In this document: piece by piece, positions 26,153-36,102 of the stretch
Position numbering within the stretch: position 1 is the first letter of the stretch
Layout: every line of letters begins with the position of its first letter
Assembly: GCA_028819345.1 (NCBI GenBank)
Contig: JAPPLW010000070.1
Coordinates: 1 to 63,255 of the forward strand
Direction: 5' to 3'
From: a bacterium
GTDB lineage: Bacteria > Actinomycetota > Acidimicrobiia > Spongiisociales > ZC4RG35
DNA length: 63,255 nt
The notes under the pieces: generated by a model
What the model was told of the DNA's origin: nothing
Databases searched by the model: none
Seen by the model: the letters and a program-made list of their open reading frames with translations, nothing else
Made by a program: the position numbers and the translations under genes

Positions 26153-27558
26153 CGGCCCTCCTCCCACTCCCGGATGTCCACGAACCTGCCGGAGACCGCC
26201 GCGGCGGCGGCCATGGCCGGGGAGACCAGGTGGGTGCGCCCGCCCTGGCCCTGGCGTCCCTCGAAGTTGCGGTTCGAGGTGGATGCGCACCGCTCTCCCG
26301 GCAGGAGTATGTCGGGGTTCATCCCCAGGCACATCGAGCAACCCGCGTCCCGCCACTCGAAACCGGCCTCGACGAACACGGCGTCCAGGCCCTCTCGCTC
26401 GGCCTGCAGCTTGACCAGTCCGGATCCGGGCACCACCATGGCCGAGACCGACGGGTGAACCCTCTTTCCCCGGACGACGGCGGCGGCGTCGCGCAGGTCC
26501 TCGATCCGGGCGTTGGTGCACGAGCCCAGGAACACCCGGTCGATGGTGATCTCGGTGATTGGGGTGCCGGGCTCCAGGTCCATGTACGCAAGGGCGCGGA
26601 CGGTGGAGTCCCGCTCCAGGGGGTCGTCGAACTCCTCGGGATGGGGTACTTGATCGGTTACGGCTGCGGTCTGTCCGGGATTGGTGCCCCACGACACATA
26701 GGGCTTCAGATCGCCGACGTCGATGCGGACTTCGGTGTCGAAGGCCGCGCCCGGATCGGTGGGGAGTGAACGCCACTCCGACAGAGCCTCTTTCCATCGG
26801 GCGCCCCGCGGGGCGTGGGGGCGTCCCTCCAGATAGGAGAACGTGGTCTCGTCGGGGGCGATCATTCCCGCCCGCGCTCCGGCCTCGATGGACATGTTGC
26901 ACACCGTCATCCGGCCTTCCATTGACAGTCCCTCAATGGCCGATCCCCGGTATTCGACAACGTGTCCCTGCCCGCCGGCGGTGCCTATCCGGGCGATGAT
27001 CCCCAGGATGATGTCCTTGGCGGTCACACCGGTGGCTAGTTCCCCGTCGATGGTGATGGCCATCGAGCGGGGCTTGGGTTGGGGGAGGGTCTGGGTGGCG
27101 AGGACATGTTCCACCTCGGAAGTGCCGATCCCGAACGCCAGGGCGCCGAACGCCCCGTGGGTCGAGGTGTGGGAATCGCCGCACACGATGGTCATACCCG
27201 GCTGGGTCGCTCCCTGTTCAGGGCCGATCACATGGACTATGCCCTGGCGGGGGTCGTCGAGGCCGTAGAGGGTGATCCCGAACTCCCCGCAGTTGTGGAC
27301 CAGGGCGTCGATTTGCTTCTTGGACAGGGGGTCGCGGATGGGAAGCCCCCGTCCGGTAGTGGGCACGCCGTGGTCGATGGTGGCCAGAGTCAGTTCGGGT
27401 CTGCGCACCGTCCGTCCGGCCAGTCGGAGCCCGTCGAACGCCTGCGGCGAGGTGACCTCATGGACCAGGTGCAGGTCGATGTAGAGCAGGGCCGGTTCGC
27501 CCTCGACCTCCCGCACCAGGTGGCGGTTCCATACCTTTTCGAAGAGGGTCTGTGGCGT
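26149..27558 (-). CDS. leuC: 3-isopropylmalate dehydratase large subunit, likely ACG start
   Basis: 469 aa if translation begins at ACG 27558. Carries the [4Fe-4S] cluster of isopropylmalate isomerase: GDSHTSTHG, the first cluster Cys in [13 protein letters not shown], and the pair in [18 protein letters not shown] and [12 protein letters not shown] close the protein. The first in-frame ATG/GTG/TTG is GTG 27516, but that removes the conserved [12 protein letters not shown] segment. Starting at ACG gives [10 protein letters not shown]..., the usual LeuC N-terminus and length, with GGAG at -9. No canonical start codon occurs in frame upstream as far as I read (to about 27780). Either a non-AUG start or an ATG-to-ACG change is implied. 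Confidence 0.9.
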   Translation of the reverse strand, partial: TPQTLFEKVWNRHLVREVEGEPALLYIDLHLVHEVTSPQAFDGLRLAGRTVRRPELTLATIDHGVPTTGRGLPIRDPLSKKQIDALVHNCGEFGITLYGLDDPRQGIVHVIGPEQGATQPGMTIVCGDSHTSTHGAFGALAFGIGTSEVEHVLATQTLPQPKPRSMAITIDGELATGVTAKDIILGIIARIGTAGGQGHVVEYRGSAIEGLSMEGRMTVCNMSIEAGARAGMIAPDETTFSYLEGRPHAPRGARWKEALSEWRSLPTDPGAAFDTEVRIDVGDLKPYVSWGTNPGQTAAVTDQVPHPEEFDDPLERDSTVRALAYMDLEPGTPITEITIDRVFLGSCTNARIEDLRDAAAVVRGKRVHPSVSAMVVPGSGLVKLQAEREGLDAVFVEAGFEWRDAGCSMCLGMNPDILLPGERCASTSNRNFEGRQGQGGRTHLVSPAMAAAAAVSGRFVDIREWEEGR

Positions 27559-27567
27559 GGCTGTGTA

Positions 27568-27571
27568 CTCC
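27568..27571 (-). promoter_or_regulatory. Shine-Dalgarno element that decides the leuC start
   Basis: GGAG on the minus strand, 9 nt before ACG 27558. It is misplaced for GTG 27516 (about 50 nt away), so it favours initiation at the ACG codon. Confidence 0.6.
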
Positions 27572-27698
27572 GGTGAGACGCGCGGACAACAATAGCGGGG
27601 ACATCGGCCCCCGGAGCCACGGCTCTCCCGGGTGAGGTGTCCGCCAAGGCCGCGGGGACGGGTTAACCTTGGTACCGAACCGCACCAGGAGAGGAGTC

Positions 27699-28763
27699 TT
27701 GGCAGAGAGCAAGATTGTCCATGTAGTGGGCACCGGGACCGTCGGTGAACCGTTGATCGGCCTGCTGGCCGACAATCGGGAGGCGTTCGGACTAGACGAG
27801 GTCACCTTTCACAAGCGGACTCCGCTGCTGGCCGAGCGGGGCAAGGTCGAGGACCTGGTTCGCAGGGGAGCCATCCTGGCGGTGGACGACGAACGCCGGG
27901 TCGAGTTCCAGTCACTGGGACACAATCCGAAGTATGAGAAGTGGGAGGCCCTGGAGCGCGCCTCGGTGGTGATCGACTGTACCCCCGCAGGCAACCAGAA
28001 CAAGGCCGAACTGTATGAATCGGTGGCCGGTCCCCGGGGCTTTCTGGCCCAGGGCTCGGAGTTCGGTTTCGGGAAGATGTACGCGCGGGGGATCAATGAC
28101 GCCGCCCTGGACGCCGAACAGGACCGTTACCTCCACATCGTGTCGTGCAACACCCACAACATCTCTGCCATGATCAAGTCCCTGGCCTTCGACTCCGACG
28201 GCGCCTCCCACCTGGAGAACGGGGAGTTCCTGTGCATACGGCGAGCCAATGACATCAGCCAGGATCGAGGTTTTGTGGCCAGCCCGACCGTCGACTCCCA
28301 CAAGGACGGAAGGTTCGGGACGCATCACGCCCGCGATGCGCATCATCTCTTCGCCACCCTCGGCCACGACCTGCCGGTGTACTCCTCGGCGATCAAGCTC
28401 AACACCCAGTACATGCACACCACGCACTTCTCCGTGACCCTTGATCAGGAGATAGGCGTCGAGGAGGTGGTGGATCGTTTCTACGCGAACCCATGGGTGG
28501 CCGTCACGCACAAACGGTCTGCCAACCAGGTGTTTTCCTTTGGGAGGGATCACGGTTACTACGGCAGGCTCCTTTCGCACGCGGTGGTGGCGCTGTCCTC
28601 TCTGTCCGTGCGCAACGGCAACCAGGTTGTGGGGTTTGCCTTCACCCCCCAGGACGGGAATCCCCTGCTGTCCACGGTGGCCGCCATGCTCTGGTACCTG
28701 TATCCGGGTGAGATCGAACAGCGCATCAGCGTGTTGCGAAGGTACCTCTTCCGGGAGGTCTGA
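27699..28763 (+). CDS. Archaeal-type (type II) glyceraldehyde-3-phosphate dehydrogenase-like protein
   Basis: 354 aa. The N-terminal Rossmann motif is [34 protein letters not shown] and the catalytic-looking [14 protein letters not shown] match the order of type II GAPDH blocks (DATP.G...NK..Y and SCNTTGL), in which Cys is the nucleophile; the TGL part is changed to HNI. A second conserved part, HFSVTLDQ..., HTTH, fits the catalytic domain. A role with another aldehyde or acyl-phosphate is possible. Start TTG 27699 follows AGGAGAGGAG; no ATG is better placed. Divergent from leuC. Followed with 1-nt overlap by a small gene. Confidence 0.6.
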   Translation: MAESKIVHVVGTGTVGEPLIGLLADNREAFGLDEVTFHKRTPLLAERGKVEDLVRRGAILAVDDERRVEFQSLGHNPKYEKWEALERASVVIDCTPAGNQNKAELYESVAGPRGFLAQGSEFGFGKMYARGINDAALDAEQDRYLHIVSCNTHNISAMIKSLAFDSDGASHLENGEFLCIRRANDISQDRGFVASPTVDSHKDGRFGTHHARDAHHLFATLGHDLPVYSSAIKLNTQYMHTTHFSVTLDQEIGVEEVVDRFYANPWVAVTHKRSANQVFSFGRDHGYYGRLLSHAVVALSSLSVRNGNQVVGFAFTPQDGNPLLSTVAAMLWYLYPGEIEQRISVLRRYLFREV

Positions 28764-29041
28764 TGGCGAACCCCGGACGGTTGCAGCGTCAGGCGCTCAC
28801 CGCGGTGGAGCGATCCATCGAGGCATTGGGGAGGGGCGACCCCGTGTCGGCCAGGATGGCGATCGCCACCGCCCTGGACAGGGACCAGACCGGGATCTAT
28901 GTGGGGATGGCCGACGCGGTCGACTTGGCGGCAGGGATGCTGGAGCGGGAGGAACCGGTCAGCGAGGAGGCCTGGGGCCACCTGGCGGACGCGGTGGGGC
29001 CCGGGCCACTGCAGGCGTTGGTGGAGGCGGTCCGACATTAG
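28763..29041 (+). CDS. Small hypothetical protein, 92 aa
   Basis: Not recognised. Helical, no membrane segment or cysteine. The stop of the GAPDH-like gene (TGA) overlaps its ATG by one base, and the next gene starts 27 nt after its stop, so it sits within an operon and is probably expressed. Its EALGRGDPVSARMAIATAL segment suggests a short helical repeat. Confidence 0.6.
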   Translation: MANPGRLQRQALTAVERSIEALGRGDPVSARMAIATALDRDQTGIYVGMADAVDLAAGMLEREEPVSEEAWGHLADAVGPGPLQALVEAVRH

Positions 29042-29067
29042 GGAGCGGTCCCCGCTCGACCCACGCC

Positions 29068-29985
29068 ATGTCTGACTATCACCTCCATCTGCACCCCCAT
29101 CGACTTCATCCCTCCGATCCCGTTCCCGACGGATTCCCCGTCGATCTGATCGAGAGGTACTGCGAAGCCGCCGCGGCGCTGGGAGTGGCGGAGTTGGGAT
29201 TCACCGAGCACCTCTATCGGTTCGAGGAGTCGGATGAGGCCCTGGGCCGGTTCTGGGAAGCCGACCGCGCCAACGGGCCCGCATACCGGGCCCTGGCCGA
29301 CTTCACCGCCCGGATGGTGGATTTGGACCGGGTCTTCCGGATCGAACAGTACGTGGGGGCCGTGCTGGAGGCCAAGGATCGAGGACTTCCGGTGCTGCTG
29401 GGACTGGAGGTCGACTTCATACCGGGAACCGAGGAGGCGGTGCTGGAATTGCTGGCTCCTTACCCTTGGGATTATCTCTTGGGGGCGGTTCACTGGGTGG
29501 GGGGCTGGGCGATAGACACCTCGGAGTGCGCCGGCGAGTTCGAGCGCCGGGGCGTCGAGAAGTCCTGGGAGCAGTACTTCGGGCTGGTACTGGAGATGAT
29601 CGCCTCGGAGATCGCCGACGTCGTGGCCCATGTCGACTTGTGCAAGAAGTACGGACACCGGCCTTCCCGTGAGCCGCTGCATCTCTACCAAAAGGTGGTG
29701 GAGGCCGCGGCTCGAAAGGGGGTGGCGGTGGAGGTCTCCAGCCAGGGCCTGCGCAACCCGGCCCGCCAGGTCTATCCCTCGCCTGCGTTTTTACGGATGT
29801 TCCGTCAAGCGGGGGTCCCGATCACCCTGGCCAGTGACGGGCACGCCGTCTCCGAGGTGGCCTGGGGACGGGACCGGGTGGTGGCGGCCGCCCGGGAGGC
29901 CGGATACGAGGCTTACCTGCGCCTGGGAGGAGAGGCCCGCCAGGTCCCGCTTCCCGACCAGGTTCGAGGGGGAGGCGACCGATGA
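29068..29985 (+). CDS. PHP-domain phosphatase, histidinol-phosphatase (HisK/HisJ) type
   Basis: 305 aa. The polymerase-and-histidinol-phosphatase fold is marked by an N-terminal DYHLHLHPH metal site, GFTEHLY, GLEVDFIPG, the GAVHWVGGWAID block, HVDLCKKYG, and the C-terminal SDGHAVSEVAWG; these supply the His/Asp ligands of a trinuclear metal centre. Histidinol phosphate is the best-guess substrate, but PHP phosphoesterases vary. No other his genes are nearby. ATG 29068 begins the conserved part; its end overlaps cinA by 4 nt. Confidence 0.82.
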   Translation: MSDYHLHLHPHRLHPSDPVPDGFPVDLIERYCEAAAALGVAELGFTEHLYRFEESDEALGRFWEADRANGPAYRALADFTARMVDLDRVFRIEQYVGAVLEAKDRGLPVLLGLEVDFIPGTEEAVLELLAPYPWDYLLGAVHWVGGWAIDTSECAGEFERRGVEKSWEQYFGLVLEMIASEIADVVAHVDLCKKYGHRPSREPLHLYQKVVEAAARKGVAVEVSSQGLRNPARQVYPSPAFLRMFRQAGVPITLASDGHAVSEVAWGRDRVVAAAREAGYEAYLRLGGEARQVPLPDQVRGGGDR

Positions 29986-31226
29986 TCGTGGAGGTCATAA
30001 CCGTGGGCACGGAGTTGCTGCTGGGACAGATCGTCAACGGCAACGCCGCCCACATAGCCGACGCCTTGGCCACCAAGGGTTTCGACGCCCACTTCCAGGT
30101 GACGGTCGGAGACAACCCCGCACGGATGGAGGCGGCGATCGCCACGGCGCTGGAGAGGGCCGACGCGGTGATCATCACCGGGGGGATCGGGCCCACCCCC
30201 GATGACCTGACCCGAGAAGCGATCTGCGCGGTGACCGGCCGTTCCCTGCTGTTCAGCAGCGAGTGGGCGGCGGTCCTTCGGGAGCGATTCGCGGGGATGG
30301 GAAGGGAGATGCCCTCCAACAATCTCCGCCAGGCCGAGTATCCCGAGGGCGCCGAGTTGATCGAGAACCCCAGAGGCACCGCTCCCGGCCTGGCCCTGTC
30401 TCACCGGGGCAAGTGGATATTCGCGGTGCCCGGGGTGCCCCGGGAGATGGCGGGGATGCTTGCCGAGGAGGTCATGCCCCGGTTGGCCGAGGCGGCGGGG
30501 ATCTCCGAGACACTGGTCAGCAGGGTCATCAGGACCTGGGGCCGGTCGGAGTCGCGAACCGCCGAATTGCTGGAAGACCTCTATCTCCGCTCGAAGAATC
30601 CGAGCTTGGCCTATCTCGCTTCGGCCGGAGAGATCAAGGTACGCGTGACGGCCAAGGCGGCCGACGTCGGGGAGGCGGAGCGTATGATCGCTCCTCTGTC
30701 CACCGAGATCTGTCGACGCCTGGGACCGGCAGTGTTCGGCATTGATGATCAGACCGTCGAAATGCGGCTGTTGGAGTTGCTGGAGGAGAGAGGGTGGACC
30801 ATCGGGACGGCCGAGTCCATGACGGCCGGGATGGTGGCGGCCCGGATCACCCTGACCCCCGGGTCTTCCCGTGTGTTCCGGGGATCGGTGGTGAGCTACG
30901 CCTCCGATCTCAAGGAGCGGTTGCTGGGCGTGAGCGCCGAAGCGCTCGGGGACGGGGTGGTGTCGGCCCGTACCGCCCGGGAGATGGCGGAGGGAGCCCG
31001 CCGGACCCTGGGGGTGGACGTGGGGCTGGCGGTCACCGGATCGGCGGGGCCCGCTCCTGCCGACCGGCCCGTGGGAGTTGTCTATGTCGGGGTGGCGACG
31101 CCTGAGAGGACCGAGACCCGGCGGCTGCAGATGCCCGGAGACCGCGAACGGGTGCGCGTCTACGCCACCACCGCCGCCCTCCACCTGGCGCGGCTCGGCG
31201 TCAGCGGAGTATGGTGGAATCGGTAG
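29982..31226 (+). CDS. cinA: CinA-like protein (NMN deamidase / ADP-ribose pyrophosphatase family)
   Basis: 414 aa, two domains. The N-terminal COG1058 part resembles MoeA/MogA (TVGTELLLGQIVNGNAAHIA, TGGIGPTPDDLTREA, NPRGTAPGLAL, VPGVPREMAGMLAEEV). The C-terminal CinA domain (TAESMTAGMVAARIT, VSYASDLKERLLGVS, GSAGPAPADRPVGVVYVG) carries nicotinamide-nucleotide amidase activity, recycling NMN. Often linked to competence and damage response; here it is about 0.7 kb upstream of recA, as in many bacteria. Confidence 0.95.
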   Translation: MIVEVITVGTELLLGQIVNGNAAHIADALATKGFDAHFQVTVGDNPARMEAAIATALERADAVIITGGIGPTPDDLTREAICAVTGRSLLFSSEWAAVLRERFAGMGREMPSNNLRQAEYPEGAELIENPRGTAPGLALSHRGKWIFAVPGVPREMAGMLAEEVMPRLAEAAGISETLVSRVIRTWGRSESRTAELLEDLYLRSKNPSLAYLASAGEIKVRVTAKAADVGEAERMIAPLSTEICRRLGPAVFGIDDQTVEMRLLELLEERGWTIGTAESMTAGMVAARITLTPGSSRVFRGSVVSYASDLKERLLGVSAEALGDGVVSARTAREMAEGARRTLGVDVGLAVTGSAGPAPADRPVGVVYVGVATPERTETRRLQMPGDRERVRVYATTAALHLARLGVSGVWWNR

Positions 31227-31771
31227 GCCGGATCTTCCTGGCGGTGGACCTCACGTCCGAGGCCCGGCAGGCGCTGAGTCGGCGGGTGATGGAGATAGCC
31301 GGCCACAAGAGGCTCCCCGGTCGGGCGACTCCTCCCCGGAACTGGCACATGACCCTCTGGTTTCTGGGCGACGTCGCCAGAGACCGTTTCGAGACGATGT
31401 CCCATTACCTGTCGGAGGCTCCGCTCGGGGATGTCTTCGGATGCCGGTTCGGGGAGTTGGGGAGCTTTCCCCGCGCTCGGCGGGCCTCGGTCCTGTGGGT
31501 GGGGGTGTCGCGGGGGTCCCGATCCCTGTCCTCTCTGGCCGCCGGGACGAGAGAGGCGGTGGCCAGTGCGGGGATACCGTTGTCGGAGCGGCCCTTTTCT
31601 CCCCACCTCACCCTGTCCCGGATCCGTCCTCCCCAGGACGTCCGGGCGCTCATGGACTCCGCCCCTTCGGCGGATGTGGAGATGACGGTGAGGGAGGTGA
31701 CCGTCTTCCGCAGTCACCTGGGCGGCGGCCCTCCCCGCTACGAGGCGCTGGAGAGATTTCCCCTGGGTTGA
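31211..31771 (+). CDS. thpR: RNA 2',3'-cyclic phosphodiesterase (2'-5' RNA ligase-like)
   Basis: 186 aa, 2H phosphoesterase with two HxTx motifs: HMTL in NWHMTLWFLG and HLTL in PHLTLSRI. The spacing and FLAVDLTSEARQAL start are typical of ThpR, which opens 2',3'-cyclic phosphates of RNA ends. It overlaps cinA by 16 nt and lies upstream of recA, the common cinA-thpR-recA arrangement. Confidence 0.92.
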   Translation: MVESVGRIFLAVDLTSEARQALSRRVMEIAGHKRLPGRATPPRNWHMTLWFLGDVARDRFETMSHYLSEAPLGDVFGCRFGELGSFPRARRASVLWVGVSRGSRSLSSLAAGTREAVASAGIPLSERPFSPHLTLSRIRPPQDVRALMDSAPSADVEMTVREVTVFRSHLGGGPPRYEALERFPLG

Positions 31772-31806
31772 GGCGGGACGGGTAAGGCGTCTCCTCCGGA
31801 AGATGC

Positions 31807-31835
31807 TTGGTATCGAACGAATGTTCGATTACAAT
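31807..31835 (+). promoter_or_regulatory. recA promoter with LexA operator in the spacer
   Basis: TTGGTA (31807-31812), exactly 17 bp, then TACAAT (31830-31835). The spacer contains a perfect SOS box CGAAC-GAAT-GTTCG at 31814-31827, so LexA binding would block polymerase directly. Predicted 5' leader of about 110 nt before the recA start. Confidence 0.8.
31814..31827. promoter_or_regulatory. SOS (LexA) box of recA
   Basis: CGAACGAATGTTCG, a perfect match to the Gram-positive/actinobacterial CGAAC-N4-GTTCG consensus. Confidence 0.92.
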
Positions 31836-31955
31836 GTTGGGAAAGTATCCGGCCCTGATCGCTTGAAAATGCTTCGAAACCGGACCACAATCACGTAGTT
31901 TTGTCACAGCGGTCTTATAGCTTGTCTAGGACCGTTCAAAAGAAAGGAACCAACG

Positions 31956-33011
31956 ATGGACAGGGAAAAAGCCTTGGAGATGGCGGTGGGCCAGATCACC
32001 AAACAGTATGGGAAAGGGGCTGTTATGAAAATGAGCCAGGCTGCCCACGGGAGGCCGGAGGTGATCTCCACCGGCGCCTTGTCCCTGGATGTGGCTCTTG
32101 GGATAGGCGGAATGCCCCGGGGCAGGGTGGTCGAGATATTCGGTCCCGAGAGTTCGGGGAAAACGACTCTTGCCCTCCATGTGGTGGCCGAAGCCCAGCG
32201 CAATGGGGGGATAGCCGCTTTCGTGGACGCCGAGCACTGCCTTGATCCCACCTACGCCGCGGCTCTGGGAGTGGATGTGGATGAGTTGCTGATCTCCCAG
32301 CCGGACACCGGCGAGCAGGCTCTGGAAATTGCCGACATGCTGATCCGCTCCGGCGCTCTCGACGTGCTGGTGGTCGACTCGGTGGCGGCTCTGGTGCCCC
32401 GGGCGGAGATCGAGGGTGAGATGGGGGACTCACATGTGGGGTTGCAGGCCCGGTTGATGTCACAGGCTCTCCGAAAGCTTGCGGGCTCGCTCAACCGCTC
32501 TCGGACGACGGCGGTCTTCATCAATCAGTTGCGGGAGAAGATCGGGGTGATGTACGGCTCTCCGGAGACGACGCCCGGGGGTCGGGCGCTCAAGTTCTTT
32601 GCCTCGGTGCGGGTGGATGTGCGCCGTATCGCTTCGATCAAGCACCGTGGCGAAGAAGTGGGCAACCGGATCAGGGCGAAGGTTGTGAAGAACAAGATGG
32701 CGCCTCCCTTCCGCAAGGCCGAGTTCGACATCATGTTCGGTAAGGGAATTTCCCGGGAGGGGAGTCTTCTGGACGTGGCCTTGGACATGGGCTTGGTGCA
32801 AAAGAGCGGTTCGTGGTTCTCCCTCGATGACGACCAACTCGGGCAGGGCCGGGAAAACGTGAAGCAGTTCCTTTGCGAGAACCCCGAGGTCGCCATGCAA
32901 TTGCAGGCCAAGATCTATGAACGGGTCGGATTCGGCGTGCCCGGTCTGGACTCCGACCGCGAGGTGCGAGCGGTGTTGGACGCCATGGAAGGCGCGGCCT
33001 CGGCCCGATGA
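31956..33011 (+). CDS. recA: Recombinase RecA
   Basis: 351 aa. DNA strand exchange and LexA co-protease. Walker A is GPESSGKTT near residue 66; the [24 protein letters not shown] loop region and [22 protein letters not shown] are hallmark segments. Starts ATG 31956 after AGAAAGGAAC. No intein. recX, the usual next gene in actinobacteria, is absent; rny follows instead. Confidence 0.98.
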   Translation: MDREKALEMAVGQITKQYGKGAVMKMSQAAHGRPEVISTGALSLDVALGIGGMPRGRVVEIFGPESSGKTTLALHVVAEAQRNGGIAAFVDAEHCLDPTYAAALGVDVDELLISQPDTGEQALEIADMLIRSGALDVLVVDSVAALVPRAEIEGEMGDSHVGLQARLMSQALRKLAGSLNRSRTTAVFINQLREKIGVMYGSPETTPGGRALKFFASVRVDVRRIASIKHRGEEVGNRIRAKVVKNKMAPPFRKAEFDIMFGKGISREGSLLDVALDMGLVQKSGSWFSLDDDQLGQGRENVKQFLCENPEVAMQLQAKIYERVGFGVPGLDSDREVRAVLDAMEGAASAR

Positions 33012-33167
33012 CCCGGACCGGAGCGGGTTCGGCTGGTAAATCGGCTGCCAAGGCCGGCGAGGGCAGCTAAAATAAGAGTTCGAATCTTGCTAACAATGTG
33101 AACCGAGATCCGGGCGCTCTCCCGCGGGGGACAGTTCGGTCAAGACTCGGTCTGGAAAACTCCCCGA

Positions 33168-34709
33168 ATGCCAGTAACTCAAATTGCCTGGGTCGTGGCC
33201 TTGGTGGTCACGGTCGTCGTTGTCATAGTCGGACTGATCATTGCATTGATCAGGGTGCGGGTCGGTGGCGGATCGGCTCACGTGGAGGACAAGGTAGCCG
33301 AAGCCCGGCTTGAGGCCCAGCGGATCCTTGCCCGGGCCGAGGAGGAGGCGCGGGCAAGGGCGGAGAAGCAGAGGGCGACCGAGGAAGAGGAACTCGGCCG
33401 CCAAAAGGAAGTGGTGGACACCCAGAGGGCGCGGATCGCCCAGCGGGAGGAGAGGCTCGAGCAGCAGGCCGCCAACCTCGACGAACGGGAGAGGCTGCTC
33501 CTGGACCGGGAGGTCGAGGCAAAGAGGCTCAGGGAAGAGGCCCAGGAGGTGGAGGACCAGGCTTGGAGCGATTTGACTCGCCTTGCAGGCCTTGACCGAA
33601 CAGAGGCGCGCCGCCAGATCATGGACCGAGTGGAGCACGAGGCTCGCCGAGACGCCATGATGTTGATCCGCGACATAGAGATCCGCTCCCGGGAGGAAGC
33701 CGAGTGGCGGTCGCGGGGGATCCTGGCGGGAGTGGTGCAGCGCATGTCCCATGAGGTGGTGAAGGACGCCACTTCCACGATGATTGAACTGCCCAGCGAG
33801 CACATGAAGGGCCGGATAATCGGTAGGGAGGGCAGGAACATCCGCGCCTTCGAAGCCGCCACCGGGGTGAGCCTGATAATCGATGACAAGCTCCCGGAGG
33901 CCGTGGTCCTCAACAGTTTCGACCCGGTGCGACGGGAGGTGGCTCGCCTCGCCCTGGAAGCCCTGATTGTCGACGGACGTCTCAATCCAACATCTGTCGA
34001 GGAGTCCGTTGCCAAGGCCGAGTCGGAGGTTTCCCATGCCATCCGGGATGCTGGGGAGTGGGCGCTGCTGGAGGTCAATCTGAGCAAGATGAGACCAGAG
34101 TTGGTCGAGTTGCTCGGCCAACTCCGCTACCGCACTTCCTACGGGCAGAACGTCCTCGACCACCTGGTGGAGTCGGCCCATGCCGCCGGGCTGCTGGCCG
34201 GCGAACTTGGAGTGGATCCCGTCCCGGTGAAACGAGCCGCCCTCCTGCATGACATCGGCAAAGCGGTGAGCCACAAGTTGGAAGGGTCCCATGCTCACGT
34301 CGGCGCCGAGATAGCCCGCCGTCTCGGAGAGGACCCGGAAGTGGTGCACGGCATCGAAGCCCATCACAACGAGGTGGCGCCCCGCACGGTCTTGGCCGTG
34401 CTGGTGCAGGCCGCGGACACGCTGTCGGCAGCCCGGCCCGGCGCTCGGCGGGAGTCCTATGAGCAGTACACCCAGAGACTCGAGGGTCTGGAGGCAATCG
34501 CCACCTCCTATTCCGGGGTGCAAAAGGCCTACGCATTCCAGGCTGGGAGAGAGGTAAGGGTGCTGGTAGATCCTCGGCAGGTTGACGACTTGACCGCCGG
34601 AGCGCTGGCCCGCCAGATCGCGCGCCAGGTGGAGGATGAGATGCAGTATCCGGGGAGGGTCGAAGTCACGGTTATAAGGGAAAGCCGCTACACCGATTAC
34701 GCCCGATGA
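33168..34709 (+). CDS. rny: Ribonuclease Y
   Basis: 513 aa membrane-anchored endoribonuclease that starts mRNA decay. One N-terminal transmembrane helix (about residues 5-27), then a long charged coiled coil (about 35-185), a KH domain with GRIIGREGRNI, and an HD domain with LLHDIGKA and HHNEV supplying metal ligands. Size and domain order are standard. Start ATG 33168; its end overlaps miaB (ATGA). Confidence 0.96.
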   Translation: MPVTQIAWVVALVVTVVVVIVGLIIALIRVRVGGGSAHVEDKVAEARLEAQRILARAEEEARARAEKQRATEEEELGRQKEVVDTQRARIAQREERLEQQAANLDERERLLLDREVEAKRLREEAQEVEDQAWSDLTRLAGLDRTEARRQIMDRVEHEARRDAMMLIRDIEIRSREEAEWRSRGILAGVVQRMSHEVVKDATSTMIELPSEHMKGRIIGREGRNIRAFEAATGVSLIIDDKLPEAVVLNSFDPVRREVARLALEALIVDGRLNPTSVEESVAKAESEVSHAIRDAGEWALLEVNLSKMRPELVELLGQLRYRTSYGQNVLDHLVESAHAAGLLAGELGVDPVPVKRAALLHDIGKAVSHKLEGSHAHVGAEIARRLGEDPEVVHGIEAHHNEVAPRTVLAVLVQAADTLSAARPGARRESYEQYTQRLEGLEAIATSYSGVQKAYAFQAGREVRVLVDPRQVDDLTAGALARQIARQVEDEMQYPGRVEVTVIRESRYTDYAR

Positions 34710-36094
34710 GCGTGACGCTGCTCGCCAGTCCGGTTCGCAAAGGCCCCCCCTCTGTGCGGAAGCCCAGGAGGCAGGGCCAGACCTATTACATACGCACCTT
34801 CGGGTGTCAGATGAACGAGCACGACTCGGAGCGGATCGCGGGCTTGCTCGAGTCGGACGGGATGGCGCCGGCTGCTTCCCCGACCGGCGCCGATCTGGTG
34901 TTTGTCAACACCTGCACCATTCGGGAGAACGCCGACAACCGCCTGTACGGAAACCTGGGACAGTTGAAGGTCCTCAAAGACCAACGGCCCGACATGATGC
35001 TGGTGGTGGGGGGTTGCGCAGCCCAGAAGGACCGGGAGTTGGTGAGGGAGAGGGCGCCGTGGGTGGATGTCGTGATGGGCACCCACAATCTGGGCCGGAT
35101 TCTGGATCTCATGGATCATGCCCAGGAGTGGGGAGGGGTCACCGAAATATACGAATCCCTGCACGACCTTCCCTCCCAGTTGCCCACCCGCCGCGAATCC
35201 CGGCACGCCGCCTGGGTGACCGTCCAGCTGGGTTGCAACAACACTTGCACCTTCTGCATCGTTCCAGCCGTTCGAGGCCCCGAGGTCAGCCGTCGACCCG
35301 GTGAGATAGTAAGGGAAGTAGAACAACTCGTCTCGGAGGGAGTAGTGGAGGTAACCCTCCTGGGGCAGAACATAGACACCTACGGGCGAGATCTGGCCCT
35401 GAACGGACGCCGCCGCCCTATCTTCGCCGAGTTGCTGCGGAGGGTGGGGACGGTCCGGGGGATTCGCCGCATCCGGTTCACCAGCCCTCACCCGGCAGAC
35501 TTCAGGGAGAACGTGGCCAGGGCCATGGCCGAGACCGAGGCGGTGTGCGAGCAATTGCACCTGCCCCTCCAAAGCGGCAGCGATCGGATCCTGGCCAGGA
35601 TGCATCGCGGCTACAACGCCGAGCGTTTTCTGGCCCGCCTGGCCATGGCCAGGGACACGATCGATGATCTGACGGTCTCCACCGACATCATCGTGGGGTT
35701 CCCCGGGGAGACCGAGGAAGACTTCGAAGACACCCTGGATGTCGTCTCCGAGGCCCGTTTCGACCAGGCGTTCATGTTCATTTTCTCTCCCCGACCCGGC
35801 ACCGCCGCAGCGGGTATGGACGACCTGTTCGTAGATCCCGGCGTGGTCAAACAGCGCTTCCGGCGGTTGGTGGAGATCCAGAACCGGATATCGGAGGAAA
35901 AGAACGCCGAGATGGTGGGGAGGCGGGTGGAAGTCCTGGTGGAGGGCCCGTCGCGGAAAGATCCCCGAATAGTGAAGTCCCGCACCCGGGGAGGAAAGAT
36001 CGTTCATCTCCAGGGAGAATTCCCGGCCGGAACGTTTCTGGAGGCCGAGATCACCCTGGCCAGGAGGCATCACATGATGGGAGAGCTGTACTGA
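34706..36094 (+). CDS. miaB: tRNA-2-methylthio-N6-isopentenyladenosine synthase MiaB
   Basis: 462 aa radical SAM methylthiotransferase that adds the 2-methylthio group to i6A37. The UPF0004 domain supplies three cysteines (FGCQMNEHDSERI, NTCTIRENA, GCAAQ); the radical SAM CxxxCxxC is GCNNTCTFC; a TRAM domain closes the protein. Immediately followed by miaA, which makes its substrate, so modification steps are co-expressed. Confidence 0.96.
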   Translation: MSVTLLASPVRKGPPSVRKPRRQGQTYYIRTFGCQMNEHDSERIAGLLESDGMAPAASPTGADLVFVNTCTIRENADNRLYGNLGQLKVLKDQRPDMMLVVGGCAAQKDRELVRERAPWVDVVMGTHNLGRILDLMDHAQEWGGVTEIYESLHDLPSQLPTRRESRHAAWVTVQLGCNNTCTFCIVPAVRGPEVSRRPGEIVREVEQLVSEGVVEVTLLGQNIDTYGRDLALNGRRRPIFAELLRRVGTVRGIRRIRFTSPHPADFRENVARAMAETEAVCEQLHLPLQSGSDRILARMHRGYNAERFLARLAMARDTIDDLTVSTDIIVGFPGETEEDFEDTLDVVSEARFDQAFMFIFSPRPGTAAAGMDDLFVDPGVVKQRFRRLVEIQNRISEEKNAEMVGRRVEVLVEGPSRKDPRIVKSRTRGGKIVHLQGEFPAGTFLEAEITLARRHHMMGELY

Positions 36095-36102
36095 GCCTCC
36101 TG

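Noticed and set aside
33090-36073. 477- and 458-codon minus-strand frames opposite rny and miaB
   Set aside because: Antisense shadows of well-identified genes; no motifs.
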